From Paenibacillus bovis (GTDB taxonomy: Bacteria; Bacillota; Bacilli; Bacillales; Bacillaceae_C): a DNA stretch of 64,000 nt. The notes beneath the pieces were generated by a model. That model was not told the DNA's origin. It saw only the letters and a program-made list of their open reading frames with translations, and did no database searches. Made by a program: the position numbers and the translations under genes. The stretch covers positions 186,001 through 250,000 of the forward strand of contig VEFU01000001.1 in assembly GCA_007679095.1 (NCBI GenBank), read 5' to 3'. Of the stretch, positions 18,201 to 27,241 are shown piece after piece. Within the stretch, counting starts at the first letter, position 1. The number at the start of each line of letters is the position of its first letter.

Positions 18201-19607
18201 CTAATCTTTCTTCACTGGAAACTTCAAAGTAAACGTTGTTCCTTTACCTTCTTCACTTGTTACTTTAATGTTTCCATTGTGCATCGTAACTAATTTCTTC
18301 ACAATTGATAATCCCAGTCCAAATTCACCATAAGGATTCGTCGTTCGAGATAGCATTGCTTTATAAAAGCGCTGCCAAATTTTTTCTATTTCTTCGGCAT
18401 TTATTCCGATTCCTGAATCTTCTATTTCAATAATAGTTTCTTGATCGGAAGCTCTCCCCCTAAGAATAATACGGCCATTCTCTGTAAACTGAATACTATT
18501 TTTTGTTATATTAATTAATATTTGCGTTAGTCTATCATAATCTGCATATATAAAAGCATGCTTGTCCACATCGACAATTATCTCATTATTTTTTTGTTCT
18601 GCCAATAGCTCTAATTGATCTTTAATAATTTCTAATACTTCTTCCAGTTTAATTTCTTGTTTATATAATGTGATTTGATTGGAACGAATTTTTTCATAAT
18701 CTAGATTCTCATTCACGAGTCGAATGAGGCGTTTTGTTTCATTACTTGCCAGTAGCATTCCTTTTTCTTTTTCTGATTCTGGAATCATATCATTGCGGAT
18801 TCCTTCAATGACACCACTTATTGTCGTTAGTGGCGTTCGCATTTCATGAGAGACGTCGGCCATGAATTGCCGCCTACGATTTTCTAAGCTTTCAATTTCC
18901 TCCATCGAAACTTTTAACTTCTCTACCATCTTATTAAAGTCAGATGATAATTCTCCAATCTCATCAAAATTAGACGCTGGGATTTGCACAGAATAATCTC
19001 CAGATGCAACGAGTGATGTCGCATGTTGCAGTCGTTTAATACGCTTCACATGAAAACTAGAAACAATCCAACTTAATAATAAGGCAACAGCAAATGCAAT
19101 CAGCATTGTGTTCACTAAATCATGATTGATTTCTGATATGACTTGACGTGAACCTTTTATTGGAGATGTTAATAGTATCCCACCTACAAATTGATTATTT
19201 TGATGGTATGGCATTAATACAAAGGTTACACCTTCACCAAAACGGACAAAATCTTGTTTTACAGCCATTGTATGGCCTGCTTTAATTTTTTCCCAATCCT
19301 CTTCTTGAAGTTCAATTAATAAGCTTCTTCCTGAGGAGTAAATAATAGTTGAATTTTGATTGAACAAACTATACTGAATATCTCTTCCATCTAACACATT
19401 TCCATATTCTTGAAGTATTTGTTGTGTGCCATAACCTGTTTCTAAATCTTGTAAAATATTTTTACCGTAGGAGGTTAATTCTTCGATTTTGCTCTTATAC
19501 ACATAGTCCTCCATAAAATGTGTAAACAGTAAGCTCAAGATTAAGAAGGCAATAACGATAACACTTACGTGGCTTCCTAGTTGTTGGTATAAATATTTAA
19601 TTTTCAT
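18201..19607 (-). CDS. yclK: Sensor histidine kinase, YclK-like
   Basis: A membrane histidine kinase of 468 residues. One N-terminal helix (VSVIVIAFLILSLLF), an extracellular sensor of about 120 residues, and a second helix near residue 175 precede a HAMP domain. A HisKA domain (phospho-acceptor His in DVSHEMRTPLTT) and a HATPase_c domain (N box NITKNSIQF, G1 IEDSGIGI, G2 GEFGLGLSIV) follow. The start MKIKYLYQ and the overall layout closely resemble B. subtilis YclK, whose signal is not well defined. The ATG overlaps the end of the response regulator gene by 4 nt (ATGA), so the two are cotranslated. Confidence 0.88.
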   Translation of the reverse strand: MKIKYLYQQLGSHVSVIVIAFLILSLLFTHFMEDYVYKSKIEELTSYGKNILQDLETGYGTQQILQEYGNVLDGRDIQYSLFNQNSTIIYSSGRSLLIELQEEDWEKIKAGHTMAVKQDFVRFGEGVTFVLMPYHQNNQFVGGILLTSPIKGSRQVISEINHDLVNTMLIAFAVALLLSWIVSSFHVKRIKRLQHATSLVASGDYSVQIPASNFDEIGELSSDFNKMVEKLKVSMEEIESLENRRRQFMADVSHEMRTPLTTISGVIEGIRNDMIPESEKEKGMLLASNETKRLIRLVNENLDYEKIRSNQITLYKQEIKLEEVLEIIKDQLELLAEQKNNEIIVDVDKHAFIYADYDRLTQILINITKNSIQFTENGRIILRGRASDQETIIEIEDSGIGINAEEIEKIWQRFYKAMLSRTTNPYGEFGLGLSIVKKLVTMHNGNIKVTSEEGKGTTFTLKFPVKKD

Positions 19608-20320
19608 TGTTTATTACCAATGTCGGCTTCTTCATCCATCTCTTCAAATTTATAACCGACTCCCCATACAGTTTGAAAAAATGACTGGTCACCAGAGCCT
19701 ATTTTATTCCTAAGCCGCTTAATATGAACATCGACTGTACGATCATCCCCATAAAATTGATATCCCCACACTTTTTCTAATAATTGTTCCCGCGAAAAAA
19801 CTTGCTTTGGATGTTGAACAAAGTGATAAAGAAGATCAAATTCTTTAGGTGTTAAGTTGTCAACAGGTTTTCCATCTAAATACACTTCACGAGTATTTTT
19901 ATTTACTTTTACATGTCTTGTTTCTATTACACCCGATTCTTCTGGCTTCGTTTTCTGTACATTTACTCTACGCGTTACTGCTTTTATTCTCGCCATTAGT
20001 GCAAGTGGACTGAAGGGTTTAGTTACATAATCATCTGCCCCCATTTCCAAACCTAATACTTGATCTGATTCACTATCTTTAGCAGTAAGCATAATAATCG
20101 GAACATCCTTATTTACTGCTCTAATTTTTCTACAAATCGTGACGCCATCCATTCCTGGGAGCATCCAATCGATAATAAGGCAATCCCATGATTCTTCAAG
20201 AGCACGTTGATATCCCGCGTAACCATCATATACAAACTCACCTTTAATTTCTTCCTTTACGAAGAACATTTCAATCATAGCTGCAACACTTTCATTATCT
20301 TCTATCACTAGTATCTTCAA
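19604..20320 (-). CDS. yclJ: OmpR-family response regulator, YclJ-like
   Basis: The receiver domain (about residues 1-120) has the phospho-acceptor Asp in CLIIDWMLPGMDG and the conserved MLTAKD and DDYVTKPF motifs. The DNA-binding winged helix (about 140-232) has LTPKEFDLLYHF, REQLLEKVWGY and RTVDVHIKRLR. The sequence is close to B. subtilis YclJ throughout. Translation appears to begin with TTG at 20320 after a weak GGGCGGTG site. It is the partner of the downstream kinase. The htrA-type gene lies 104 bp upstream on the same strand beyond a hairpin, and is a plausible but unproven regulon member. Confidence 0.88.
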   Translation of the reverse strand: MKILVIEDNESVAAMIEMFFVKEEIKGEFVYDGYAGYQRALEESWDCLIIDWMLPGMDGVTICRKIRAVNKDVPIIMLTAKDSESDQVLGLEMGADDYVTKPFSPLALMARIKAVTRRVNVQKTKPEESGVIETRHVKVNKNTREVYLDGKPVDNLTPKEFDLLYHFVQHPKQVFSREQLLEKVWGYQFYGDDRTVDVHIKRLRNKIGSGDQSFFQTVWGVGYKFEEMDEEADIGNKQ

Positions 20321-20387
20321 CTATACGCACCGCCCATCATTGCCCTTTTCCTTAAAATAAAACTTATTGAAGCTTTTATCAACTAGA

Positions 20388-20418
20388 AACACCTCTTACT
20401 AGCAATGTAAGAGGTGTT
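20388..20418 (-). terminator. Hairpin after the htrA-type gene
   Basis: AACACCTCTTAC and GTAAGAGGTGTT form a perfect 12-bp stem with a 7-nt loop just downstream of the protease stop codon. The following T-tract is weak, so some read-through into yclJ is possible. Confidence 0.7.
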
Positions 20419-20423
20419 GAGTA

Positions 20424-21647
20424 TTAATCAACTTGCTTAGCAGAAAGTGTCATATGAAGGGTCTTGAGTTTACCTTGGCGATATACATAAATTTTCACTT
20501 TATCACCTATCTTGTGTTTTGTGTATAAAACTTTGCGAAGCTCACTTGCGCTCTTTATCTCTTCTTTTTCAATACCTACAATTACATCCTGTGCTTGTAA
20601 TTCAGATTTGGCAGCAGCAGATCCTGGCTCTACAGCTGTAATCATTACGCCACCTTCCACTGACTCTGGCAGATCCTTTAAGTATTGTTCTGGCACTTGT
20701 TCTAAATCTACTAAGCTAACTCCCATATATGGTCTTTCAATTTTACCTTCTTTAATTATTTGATCAACCAATGGCATCACGTCATTACTTGGAATTGCAA
20801 ACCCTAACCCTTCAACGCCATTGCTCGAGATTTTCAAACTATTAATCCCAACTAATTGACCTGAAGAATTAATTAATGCACCACCACTATTACCAGGATT
20901 AATTGCTGCATCTGTTTGAATAACATCTATATCCCATTGCCCCGCTGAAGTAGAGACATTAATAGTACGCTCAGCTGCACTTACAATTCCTTTAGTTACT
21001 GTTCTTGAAAACTCTAATCCAAGCGGGTTACCGATTGCAACAACTGTATCGCCTGCCCTTAACAAATCAGAATCCCCAAATTCCAAAACAGCATCTACTT
21101 TACTAGAATCAATTTTCAATACTGCTAAATCGGTTAAAGCATCTGCTCCAACTAATTCTGCTGTTAACTTTTCGCCATTATCTAATGAGACTTCAATTTT
21201 TTCTGCTCCTTCAATTACATGGTTGTTCGTCACGATAAAGGCATGTTTACCATCTTTCTTAATGATTACCCCTGATCCAGTACCAGCTTCAATATTTTCA
21301 GAGATTGGTGAGAATCGATTAAATTTATTTTGATAATTGACAACTCCTACTATTGCCTTGGATGCATCTTCCACCATATCAGCAAGTGATGTCTCGGTGT
21401 TGGAAACAGGACGAACTGTAAAAGATGTATCCGTTTCTGGTTGAACAGCAGTTTCATTAGGTATTTCTTCTGGACTTGGCTGCTTCATTAAGTCGGTATT
21501 TACAACAACTGCAAGTGTTAACACAGACCCTATGATGCCCGCTGTTACAGTTGAAATAACTTTTGTGAAAAATGATGATTTTGGTTTCCATCTTTCTTTC
21601 GGTCTCTCAGTAATATTGGAAACATTATGTTCATTGTCAAACATCAT
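20424..21647 (-). CDS. HtrA/DegP-type membrane-anchored serine protease
   Basis: A trypsin-like quality-control protease of the cell surface, 407 residues. A cytoplasmic N-terminal stretch precedes one membrane helix (VISTVTAGIIGSVLTLAVVV), giving an N-in/C-out anchor. The catalytic triad is visible: His in NNHVIEGA, Asp in LTDLAVLKID, and Ser in NPGNSGGALIN. A C-terminal PDZ domain (about residues 300-400; GVMITAVEPGSAA...) presents unfolded substrates. It corresponds to the Bacillus HtrA/HtrB/YyxA group, and which paralogue it is cannot be decided here. AGGAGG precedes two adjacent ATG codons (21647 and 21644). It lies upstream of yclJK and near prsA. Confidence 0.9.
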   Translation of the reverse strand: MMFDNEHNVSNITERPKERWKPKSSFFTKVISTVTAGIIGSVLTLAVVVNTDLMKQPSPEEIPNETAVQPETDTSFTVRPVSNTETSLADMVEDASKAIVGVVNYQNKFNRFSPISENIEAGTGSGVIIKKDGKHAFIVTNNHVIEGAEKIEVSLDNGEKLTAELVGADALTDLAVLKIDSSKVDAVLEFGDSDLLRAGDTVVAIGNPLGLEFSRTVTKGIVSAAERTINVSTSAGQWDIDVIQTDAAINPGNSGGALINSSGQLVGINSLKISSNGVEGLGFAIPSNDVMPLVDQIIKEGKIERPYMGVSLVDLEQVPEQYLKDLPESVEGGVMITAVEPGSAAAKSELQAQDVIVGIEKEEIKSASELRKVLYTKHKIGDKVKIYVYRQGKLKTLHMTLSAKQVD

Positions 21648-21741
21648 AATTCCTCCTAGCTAATTGCTTCTTTTTTTTCTTAGCATAGCCAGAAATTATG
21701 AATAAATTGTTACAGAATGTTAAATAGTTAGGTAAAAATAC

Positions 21742-22299
21742 TCATATTTTATTTTTATCTTTTTTCCACTCATTTTCTAATACTCCATAAATAGCGTGAT
21801 CGACGTAATGATCATATAACCATTCCACCTGTCGGACACAACCCTCTAGCTTATATCCTAACCGCTCAGGGATTGCTCGACTTTTCTTATTTTCTACAGC
21901 AGCACGAATTTCAACGCGATTGAACTTCAATTGAGAAAATGCATAGTCTGTTAACGCTTCTACTACTTTCGTCATAATTCCATGCCCCTGATAACCCTTG
22001 CCCATCCAATAGCCGACATAAGCAATTTTATTTGTCCAATCTAATTCATTAAATCCTGCTATACCTACAATGTTATCTTTATAGACAATCACGTTATTCA
22101 TCGATTTATGATTGTCAAAACCTTCGATACTGAATTCAATATAATTCTTCGTATCTTCTAATCTAGTAGTTTGATCTAACCATGGGAGCCATTCACGTAA
22201 ATATTCCCTAGACTGGTCTGTCAATTGAAAGACAGCCTCTGCGTCTTGTAATGCAATTTGCCTTAAATAGATCTCGTCATTAACTTTAAGAGTGAACAT
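21742..22299 (-). CDS. GNAT N-acetyltransferase, RimL/YdaF-like
   Basis: A 186-residue acetyl-CoA-dependent N-acetyltransferase. The RimJ/RimL-type pattern includes YLRQIALQDAEAVFQL at the N terminus, IAYVGYWMGKGYQGHGIMTKVVEAL (acetyl-CoA pyrophosphate loop QGHGIM) and RVEIRAAVENKKSRAIPERLGY. It is closest in layout to Bacillus YdaF, annotated as a ribosomal-protein-serine acetyltransferase; the substrate is inferred. The ATG at 22299 follows GAGGAG. A longer in-frame opening to 22419 would run inside the MATE gene and has no ribosome binding site. It lies 20 bp after the MATE gene, probably cotranscribed. Confidence 0.83.
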   Translation of the reverse strand: MFTLKVNDEIYLRQIALQDAEAVFQLTDQSREYLREWLPWLDQTTRLEDTKNYIEFSIEGFDNHKSMNNVIVYKDNIVGIAGFNELDWTNKIAYVGYWMGKGYQGHGIMTKVVEALTDYAFSQLKFNRVEIRAAVENKKSRAIPERLGYKLEGCVRQVEWLYDHYVDHAIYGVLENEWKKDKNKI

Positions 22300-22318
22300 C
22301 GTTTTTATCTCCTCAAAT

Positions 22319-23677
22319 TTACAAAGTAACTGCTGATTTCTTTTCTTCATCAAAAAGCTCAATCTTTCGCCATTTTCCAAAGCGATAGTAGGAAAAAGCA
22401 AAGATACTACTAATAACAAAACTTAATCCCATTCCTACTGCAATACCCTTTTCTCCAATTAACTTTGCAAAAATATAGATTAATGGAAAACGCAAAATCC
22501 AAAATGAAATAAAGTTTAATACCAATACTTGAAAAGCAGCACCAGAAGCACGAACAACACCATTCCATACAAAATTAAATCCTAAGAATGGGAAGAAAAA
22601 TGCAATGATTTTAATATATTCTGTCCCGAAGCTAATCGCTTGTTGTTCTGAGATAAACATACGAACTCCAATATTGGCGAAAAGGAAAATTAGCACCGCA
22701 GCTATCAACATGGCTGCAAGATTGAGAAGCGTAGCATAAAGTGTTATTTTATTGACTCGTTTCCATTTGTGAGCAGCAATATTTTGCCCTGCCATACTAT
22801 TTACAGCAGTTCCTAGTGCATGTGCAGGAAGCATAATAATACTCTCTAAGCGTTGTGCCGCTCCAAAACCTGCTACAGTTGCACTTCCAAAACTGGTTAC
22901 AACACTCATAATTGCCGCTGAGCCTGCAGAAATAACCGTCATCTGCAAACCAGATGGTATCCCTTGTTTTAATATGAGAGATACTTCCTCTCTCTTTGGT
23001 ATACTCGGAATAGAAAATGGAATTATGTTTTTACGTAAACTAATAAATAGTCCGTAAAGGAGTGCAATACCTTGGGCAACAATAGTAGCATAAGCTGCAC
23101 CTTCTATTCCCCAATTAAAGGTATATATAAATATTGGGTCTAATATCGTATTTAGAATCACTGCAATAATAACGAACTGAAGTGGAGTCTTACTATTCCC
23201 TAAAGCGCGAAAAACTGTACCGATAAAATTATATCCAAATAAAAACAGAATCCCTAAAAAGTTTATCTGCAAATAACTAGTTGCTTCTTTTATTAACTCA
23301 TTTGGAGTTCCTAACAGCTGCAAAATATGCTCTGCAAATACAAAACCAACCACTCCAAGTAAGATTGCCATACTACCAAGAATCACAGTAAATGCATTTA
23401 CATAGCTTTTTAAGCCTGTATCATCTTCTCTTCCTTTTAATTGCGATAAGATGGTTAATGTTGCATTATTCACTCCAATAATGAAGGAAAGAACAGTAAA
23501 GATTACTGTACTTGAAACAGCAACAGCTCCGAGTGAATCGGCACCTAATAAATTACCCACCCACAAACTATCGATAAATTGATACGATACTTGTAAGAGG
23601 TTAGTCAATAACATCGGAAAAGAAAAAGTGATTAATTGACGCCAAATACTTCCAGTAGTGAAGTTTTGCTGTTTCAT
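22319..23677 (-). CDS. MATE family efflux transporter
   Basis: A multidrug and toxin extrusion exporter of 452 residues with about 12 hydrophobic helices in two homologous MatE halves. The first half begins with QLITFSFPMLLTNLLQVSYQFIDSLWVG-type residues and includes NNATLTILSQLKG. The second half contains FGAAQRLESIIMLPAHALGTAV. It probably exports cationic or organic compounds using a Na+ or H+ gradient; the substrate is unknown. The acetyltransferase gene follows in the same direction. Confidence 0.9.
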   Translation of the reverse strand: MKQQNFTTGSIWRQLITFSFPMLLTNLLQVSYQFIDSLWVGNLLGADSLGAVAVSSTVIFTVLSFIIGVNNATLTILSQLKGREDDTGLKSYVNAFTVILGSMAILLGVVGFVFAEHILQLLGTPNELIKEATSYLQINFLGILFLFGYNFIGTVFRALGNSKTPLQFVIIAVILNTILDPIFIYTFNWGIEGAAYATIVAQGIALLYGLFISLRKNIIPFSIPSIPKREEVSLILKQGIPSGLQMTVISAGSAAIMSVVTSFGSATVAGFGAAQRLESIIMLPAHALGTAVNSMAGQNIAAHKWKRVNKITLYATLLNLAAMLIAAVLIFLFANIGVRMFISEQQAISFGTEYIKIIAFFFPFLGFNFVWNGVVRASGAAFQVLVLNFISFWILRFPLIYIFAKLIGEKGIAVGMGLSFVISSIFAFSYYRFGKWRKIELFDEEKKSAVTL

Positions 23678-23745
23678 CTACAAAAGCTTCCTTTCTTTCA
23701 AACTATCATTATGACTACTGTAACAGATTGTGATGCAAAATAATA

Positions 23746-23783
23746 AAAATCCGGACGAGATTATATATCCAAGTCCGGATTTT
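23746..23783 (-). terminator. Terminator of the sugar-catabolism operon
   Basis: AAAATCCGGAC pairs with GTCCGGATTTT around a 16-nt loop, just beyond the stop codon at 23791, with T residues on the minus-strand transcript. Confidence 0.85.
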
Positions 23784-23790
23784 AACATTA

Positions 23791-24864
23791 CTATTCCAAT
23801 CTTACTGCTTGTTCTTGTGCTTGTAGACACAGTTCAGCTGCTTTAAAGGCATGTGCCTGTGTCATCGCATTTTCCGTACGATTAATGCAGTCAAGAATTA
23901 GTTCTCCAAAGAACGGAAACCCAACTTTTCCACTAACGGAATAATGGAAGGTACCTTCTTGATTCGATAAATATACTTGGTCGCCTCTTTTATCGCGGGC
24001 AATATCAATATATTTTCTAATTTCTATAAAGCCTTCCGATCCTAATATAAATGTTCTGCCATCTCCCCAAACATCAAGCCCATCTGGAGTTAACCAGTCC
24101 ACGCGAAAATAGTGAGTTGCACCATTTTCCCCAACAATCATACAATCACCAAAGTCCTCTAACTCTGGATATTCTTTTACAGTATAGTTAGCGACTTGGC
24201 TCCTTACTACTTTCGCATCTGTATTGCCAGAATAGAAAAGGAATTGCTCTATTTGATGGCTTCCGATATCGCAAAGGATACCACCATATTTTTCTTTTTC
24301 AAAAAACCACTTAGGACGTGAAGGAGCATTTAAGCGGTGTGGAGCCAAGTTTTGTACTTGTAATACACGTCCAATTGCACCTTGATTAATTAAATCTCCA
24401 GCAAAAACAGCACTTTCCACGTGTAATCGCTCAGAATAATACACCATGTATTTTTGTCCTGTTCTTTCCACAGTTTCTTTTGCTGCATCTAATTGGGCCA
24501 TCGTGGTAAACGGAGTTTTGTCCGTGAAATAATCTTTCCCACTTTCCATCACCCGAATGCCTAAAGGTCCACGTTCAGAAGGTATAGCCGCTGCCGCAAC
24601 AAGTTTAATTTCAGGATCTTGTAAAACTTGTTCCACACTATTTGCCACTTCAACTTGTGGAAATGACTTTACAAATGCTTCTACTTTCTTCGGGTCCGGA
24701 TCATATACCCATTTCAAGGTGGCACCTGCTTCGACAAGTCCATTACACATTCCGTATATATGACCATGATCTAATGCGATTGCAGCAATATGAAATTCTC
24801 CTTCTGCTACAACTCGTCTCACTTCACCTTTAGGGGCGTAATTCATCCCATCCTTTTTTTGCAT
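23791..24864 (-). CDS. Gfo/Idh/MocA-family oxidoreductase (first of two)
   Basis: An NAD(P)-dependent sugar or polyol dehydrogenase-like protein of 357 residues. A Rossmann-type N-terminal domain (AIALDHGHIYGMCNGLVEAGATLKWVYDPD, ...DYFTDKTPFTTMAQLDAAK) precedes the C-terminal alpha/beta substrate domain (YGGILCDIGSHQIEQFLFY). The usual catalytic EKP lysine motif appears as DKTPF, and the GxxxDIGSH histidine is kept. The first glycine-rich motif is atypical (ALDHGH in place of GxGxxG), a feature of one Gfo subgroup. It is the last gene of a three-gene operon with a second Gfo protein and a TIM-barrel isomerase. The substrate is unknown. Confidence 0.8.
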   Translation of the reverse strand: MQKKDGMNYAPKGEVRRVVAEGEFHIAAIALDHGHIYGMCNGLVEAGATLKWVYDPDPKKVEAFVKSFPQVEVANSVEQVLQDPEIKLVAAAAIPSERGPLGIRVMESGKDYFTDKTPFTTMAQLDAAKETVERTGQKYMVYYSERLHVESAVFAGDLINQGAIGRVLQVQNLAPHRLNAPSRPKWFFEKEKYGGILCDIGSHQIEQFLFYSGNTDAKVVRSQVANYTVKEYPELEDFGDCMIVGENGATHYFRVDWLTPDGLDVWGDGRTFILGSEGFIEIRKYIDIARDKRGDQVYLSNQEGTFHYSVSGKVGFPFFGELILDCINRTENAMTQAHAFKAAELCLQAQEQAVRLE

Positions 24865-24883
24865 TCAAATACACTCCTCACAT

Positions 24884-26047
24884 TTAGTGTGTTCCACTAA
24901 CATCCAGTGTTTTATCTCCTGTATCTACCTTTTCATATGTTGAATTTTTGATTTTTTCCTGAAGCATCTCATAGAATAAGTCTTCATCAATTGGCATTTC
25001 CACCCAATTATCTATCCAACTGGACAAATAAACCGCATTTGAAATCATTAAACTCTTAATACCTTCTTCCCCAGGAGCAAGCAGTTCTGTACCGTGCAAA
25101 ATAGCACTGATCCAGTTTCTCATAATTCCAACATGTTCTGTTCCATGTCCATGAATAGGAATATCTATCTTCCAGCACTCTGGTTCCCCAAAGCCACCTT
25201 TGTATTCTTCGTTAAATTGTTTCTCAGAAACTCGTAAACGCCAAAAAGTTAATTTATTATCTTCTACGACTAACTTTCCGCGATCTCCAGCGATTTCAAA
25301 CCGATTTGTCCCAGGTGCTTCTCCAACGGAAGTAATAAATACACCTGTTGCACCATTTTCATACTCTACATAAGTTGTAACATCGTCTTCTACTTCAATA
25401 TTACGATACTTACCAAAGCTACAAAATGCACGGACACGCTTCGGCATTAATCCCGTTGTCCATTGCCACAGGTCTAATTGGTGTGGAGATTGATTCAGCA
25501 TTACTCCCCCACCTTCACCAGCCCAAGTAGCACGCCAGCTTCCGGAGTCATAATAACTTTGGGAACGATACCAGTTCGTAATAATCCAGTTCGTACGTTT
25601 TATCTCCCCTAATTCACCAGAAACGATAAGGTCTCTTACTTTTTGATAGAGTGGATTTGTTCTTTGGTTGAACATCATACTGAACACTTTTCCACTTTTT
25701 TCAGCAGCTTCATTCATCTCGCGAACATTTTTTGTGTAAACTCCTGCAGGTTTTTCACAAAGAACATGCAATCCTTTTTCAAATGCTTTAATTGCAAGTG
25801 GTGGATGATCATAATGTGGTGTTGCGATTATGACACCATCTATATTTCCATTATTGAAAAAGTCCTCAACAGAATCATAAACTTCTACCTGATCCTGGAA
25901 TTTTTCCTTAGCCCAATCAAGTCTATCCTGACGAGCATCGCAAACTGCTCCAAGTACAGCTCCTGGGATATTACCTGAAAAAATTTGATTAGCATGACTT
26001 GTTCCCATATTACCTAAACCAATAATACCTACTCTTACTTCAGACAT
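24884..26047 (-). CDS. Gfo/Idh/MocA-family oxidoreductase (second)
   Basis: 387 residues. The N-terminal NAD(P)-binding domain has the classic VGIIGLGNMGTSHANQI, and the catalytic lysine motif is CEKPAGVYTKN. The C-terminal domain contains GEGGGVMLNQSPHQLDLWQWTTG with the conserved histidine. The start is the ATG at 26047, 8 nt after GGGAG; an in-frame GTG at 26056 overlaps that site. It sits between an isomerase gene (13 bp upstream) and another Gfo gene, so the two dehydrogenases probably act on successive or epimeric sugars, as in inositol or oxidised-sugar pathways. This is inference. Confidence 0.85.
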   Translation of the reverse strand: MSEVRVGIIGLGNMGTSHANQIFSGNIPGAVLGAVCDARQDRLDWAKEKFQDQVEVYDSVEDFFNNGNIDGVIIATPHYDHPPLAIKAFEKGLHVLCEKPAGVYTKNVREMNEAAEKSGKVFSMMFNQRTNPLYQKVRDLIVSGELGEIKRTNWIITNWYRSQSYYDSGSWRATWAGEGGGVMLNQSPHQLDLWQWTTGLMPKRVRAFCSFGKYRNIEVEDDVTTYVEYENGATGVFITSVGEAPGTNRFEIAGDRGKLVVEDNKLTFWRLRVSEKQFNEEYKGGFGEPECWKIDIPIHGHGTEHVGIMRNWISAILHGTELLAPGEEGIKSLMISNAVYLSSWIDNWVEMPIDEDLFYEMLQEKIKNSTYEKVDTGDKTLDVSGTH

Positions 26048-26060
26048 TATAATCACTCCC

Positions 26061-26816
26061 TCATATTTGTTCTTTTAATCTCATCAAATTTTCGTAACTT
26101 ATATTTAAACTATCCATTGGATTTCCTGGACATATGTCTTGTTCTACTGCATACCATTCAACCCCATACTTCTCTCCCCATTGGAGAATTGGTAGGAAGT
26201 CTATCTTTCCTGTTCCAACTTCTGCAAATACTTCTTTCTCATCATCACTCATATCTTTTAAATGGATGATTGGCATTCTGGTTGCATAAGGTTGAATAAA
26301 TGGTAATATCTCTTGACCACCTTTTTTTACCCAATACACATCAATTTCTGCTAGCACTAAGTTATCTTGTGTCGGTTCTAAAATATATTCAAGTGCTGAT
26401 ACACCATTGATTTCTGTTTTTAATTCAAAGTCATGGTTATGATAGCTAATTCGATAATTTGGTAGTTTTCTAGCTATATCATTAAGACGTTTCTTAATGG
26501 ATTTATAGCCTTCTACACTCCTATGTTCTTCTCCGATATAAGGTAAAACAATATCTTTTGTTCCGTATAAGTCCGCTTCTTTCACCACATTTTCGAGGTC
26601 ATCTTCCATTCGGTCTAGTGAAATATGCATTCCTGCTGCACCAAGTCCTGTTTCCTGCAATGCTTCCTTGACTTCATTTGGGTCATACCCTGCCGGTAAT
26701 GCCGACAATTGTACCCCAGCCCAACCCATCTTCTTTAATTCTTTAAAAGTAGATGTTATGCCTTTTGTCAGTTCGTCTCGTACAGTAAATAACTGTGCAG
26801 CAAATTTTTGTTCCAT
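26061..26816 (-). CDS. Sugar phosphate isomerase/epimerase (xylose isomerase-like TIM barrel)
   Basis: 251 residues of the AP_endonuc_2/xylose isomerase-like fold. Features are AAQLFTVRDEL at the N terminus, GAAGMHISLDR, ISYHNHDFEL (metal-binding His region), LAEIDVYWVKKGG, PIIHLKDMSDDEKEVFAEVGTGKIDF and WYAVEQDICPGNPM. The E-D-H-E set that binds a divalent metal in this family is apparent. Members are IolE/IolI-like or 3-keto-sugar epimerases, and the true substrate is unknown. It is the first gene of the operon, with GGAG ahead of the ATG and a candidate cre site and palindrome in the promoter. Confidence 0.83.
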   Translation of the reverse strand: MEQKFAAQLFTVRDELTKGITSTFKELKKMGWAGVQLSALPAGYDPNEVKEALQETGLGAAGMHISLDRMEDDLENVVKEADLYGTKDIVLPYIGEEHRSVEGYKSIKKRLNDIARKLPNYRISYHNHDFELKTEINGVSALEYILEPTQDNLVLAEIDVYWVKKGGQEILPFIQPYATRMPIIHLKDMSDDEKEVFAEVGTGKIDFLPILQWGEKYGVEWYAVEQDICPGNPMDSLNISYENLMRLKEQI

Positions 26817-26865
26817 TATCTTAGCTCCTCCAATGTCCCTTCTTAGCTATGTAGGGTAATTTTGC

Positions 26866-26901
26866 ATAATAGAAAGGTTTCTATTATACGCTTTCATTAT
26901 A
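26866..26901 (-). promoter_or_regulatory. Candidate promoter with cre site and palindromic operator for the sugar operon
   Basis: On the minus strand, ATGAAAGCGTATAAT (26883-26897) matches the CcpA cre pattern WTGNAARCGNWWWCA at 13 of 15 positions. It directly follows a TATAAT -10-like hexamer (26896-26901). A perfect inverted repeat, ATAATAGAAA/TTTCTATTAT (26866-26887), overlaps its downstream side and suggests a specific repressor. No regulator gene is in the operon. Confidence 0.55.
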
Positions 26902-26998
26902 TCAAAAAGGCAAAGTATAATTACTAAAAGTTTCTTATTAATGACTAAAACCAATAATTAGACATGCGAACATACATATTAATCAAACATTTGATTTA

Positions 26999-27204
26999 TA
27001 AATAAATGGCTCTGTTAAAGTTCATTGTTGTTAACAACTTAGTTGATTGTAGCGGATGTACACTAGACTCCTGCGGGAACAGCACGAGCGGAAGATCCAC
27101 TTGGCAAAGCGGTTTTCTTTGCCAAGTTAGCTGAGGCCGTGCCCGCGGAAAGCGAGTGTACAGGAGCGAAAATCAACAACAGAGTTTAACAGAGCTAAAT
27201 AAAT
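26999..27204. mobile_element. MITE-like element copy 1 (188 bp, 27008-27195) with 9-bp target duplication
   Basis: The element starts GGCTCTGTTAAAG and ends TTTAACAGAGC, an 11-bp terminal inverted repeat. It is flanked by identical 9-bp sequences TAAATAAAT (26999-27007 and 27196-27204). It contains a strong internal hairpin, CTTGGCAAAG/CTTTGCCAAG, and the CTCCTGCGGGA...CCCGCGGAAAGCG signature of dispersed Bacillaceae repeats. It has no ORF. A 98%-identical copy of the same length is at 29562-29749. Confidence 0.85.
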
Positions 27205-27241
27205 AATAATACGTTTGGAGAAAAGAAATACAGATGAATTA

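Noticed and set aside
22300-22419. N-terminal extension of the RimL-type acetyltransferase
   Set aside because: It runs inside the MATE gene and lacks a ribosome binding site; the ATG at 22299 has GAGGAG in place.
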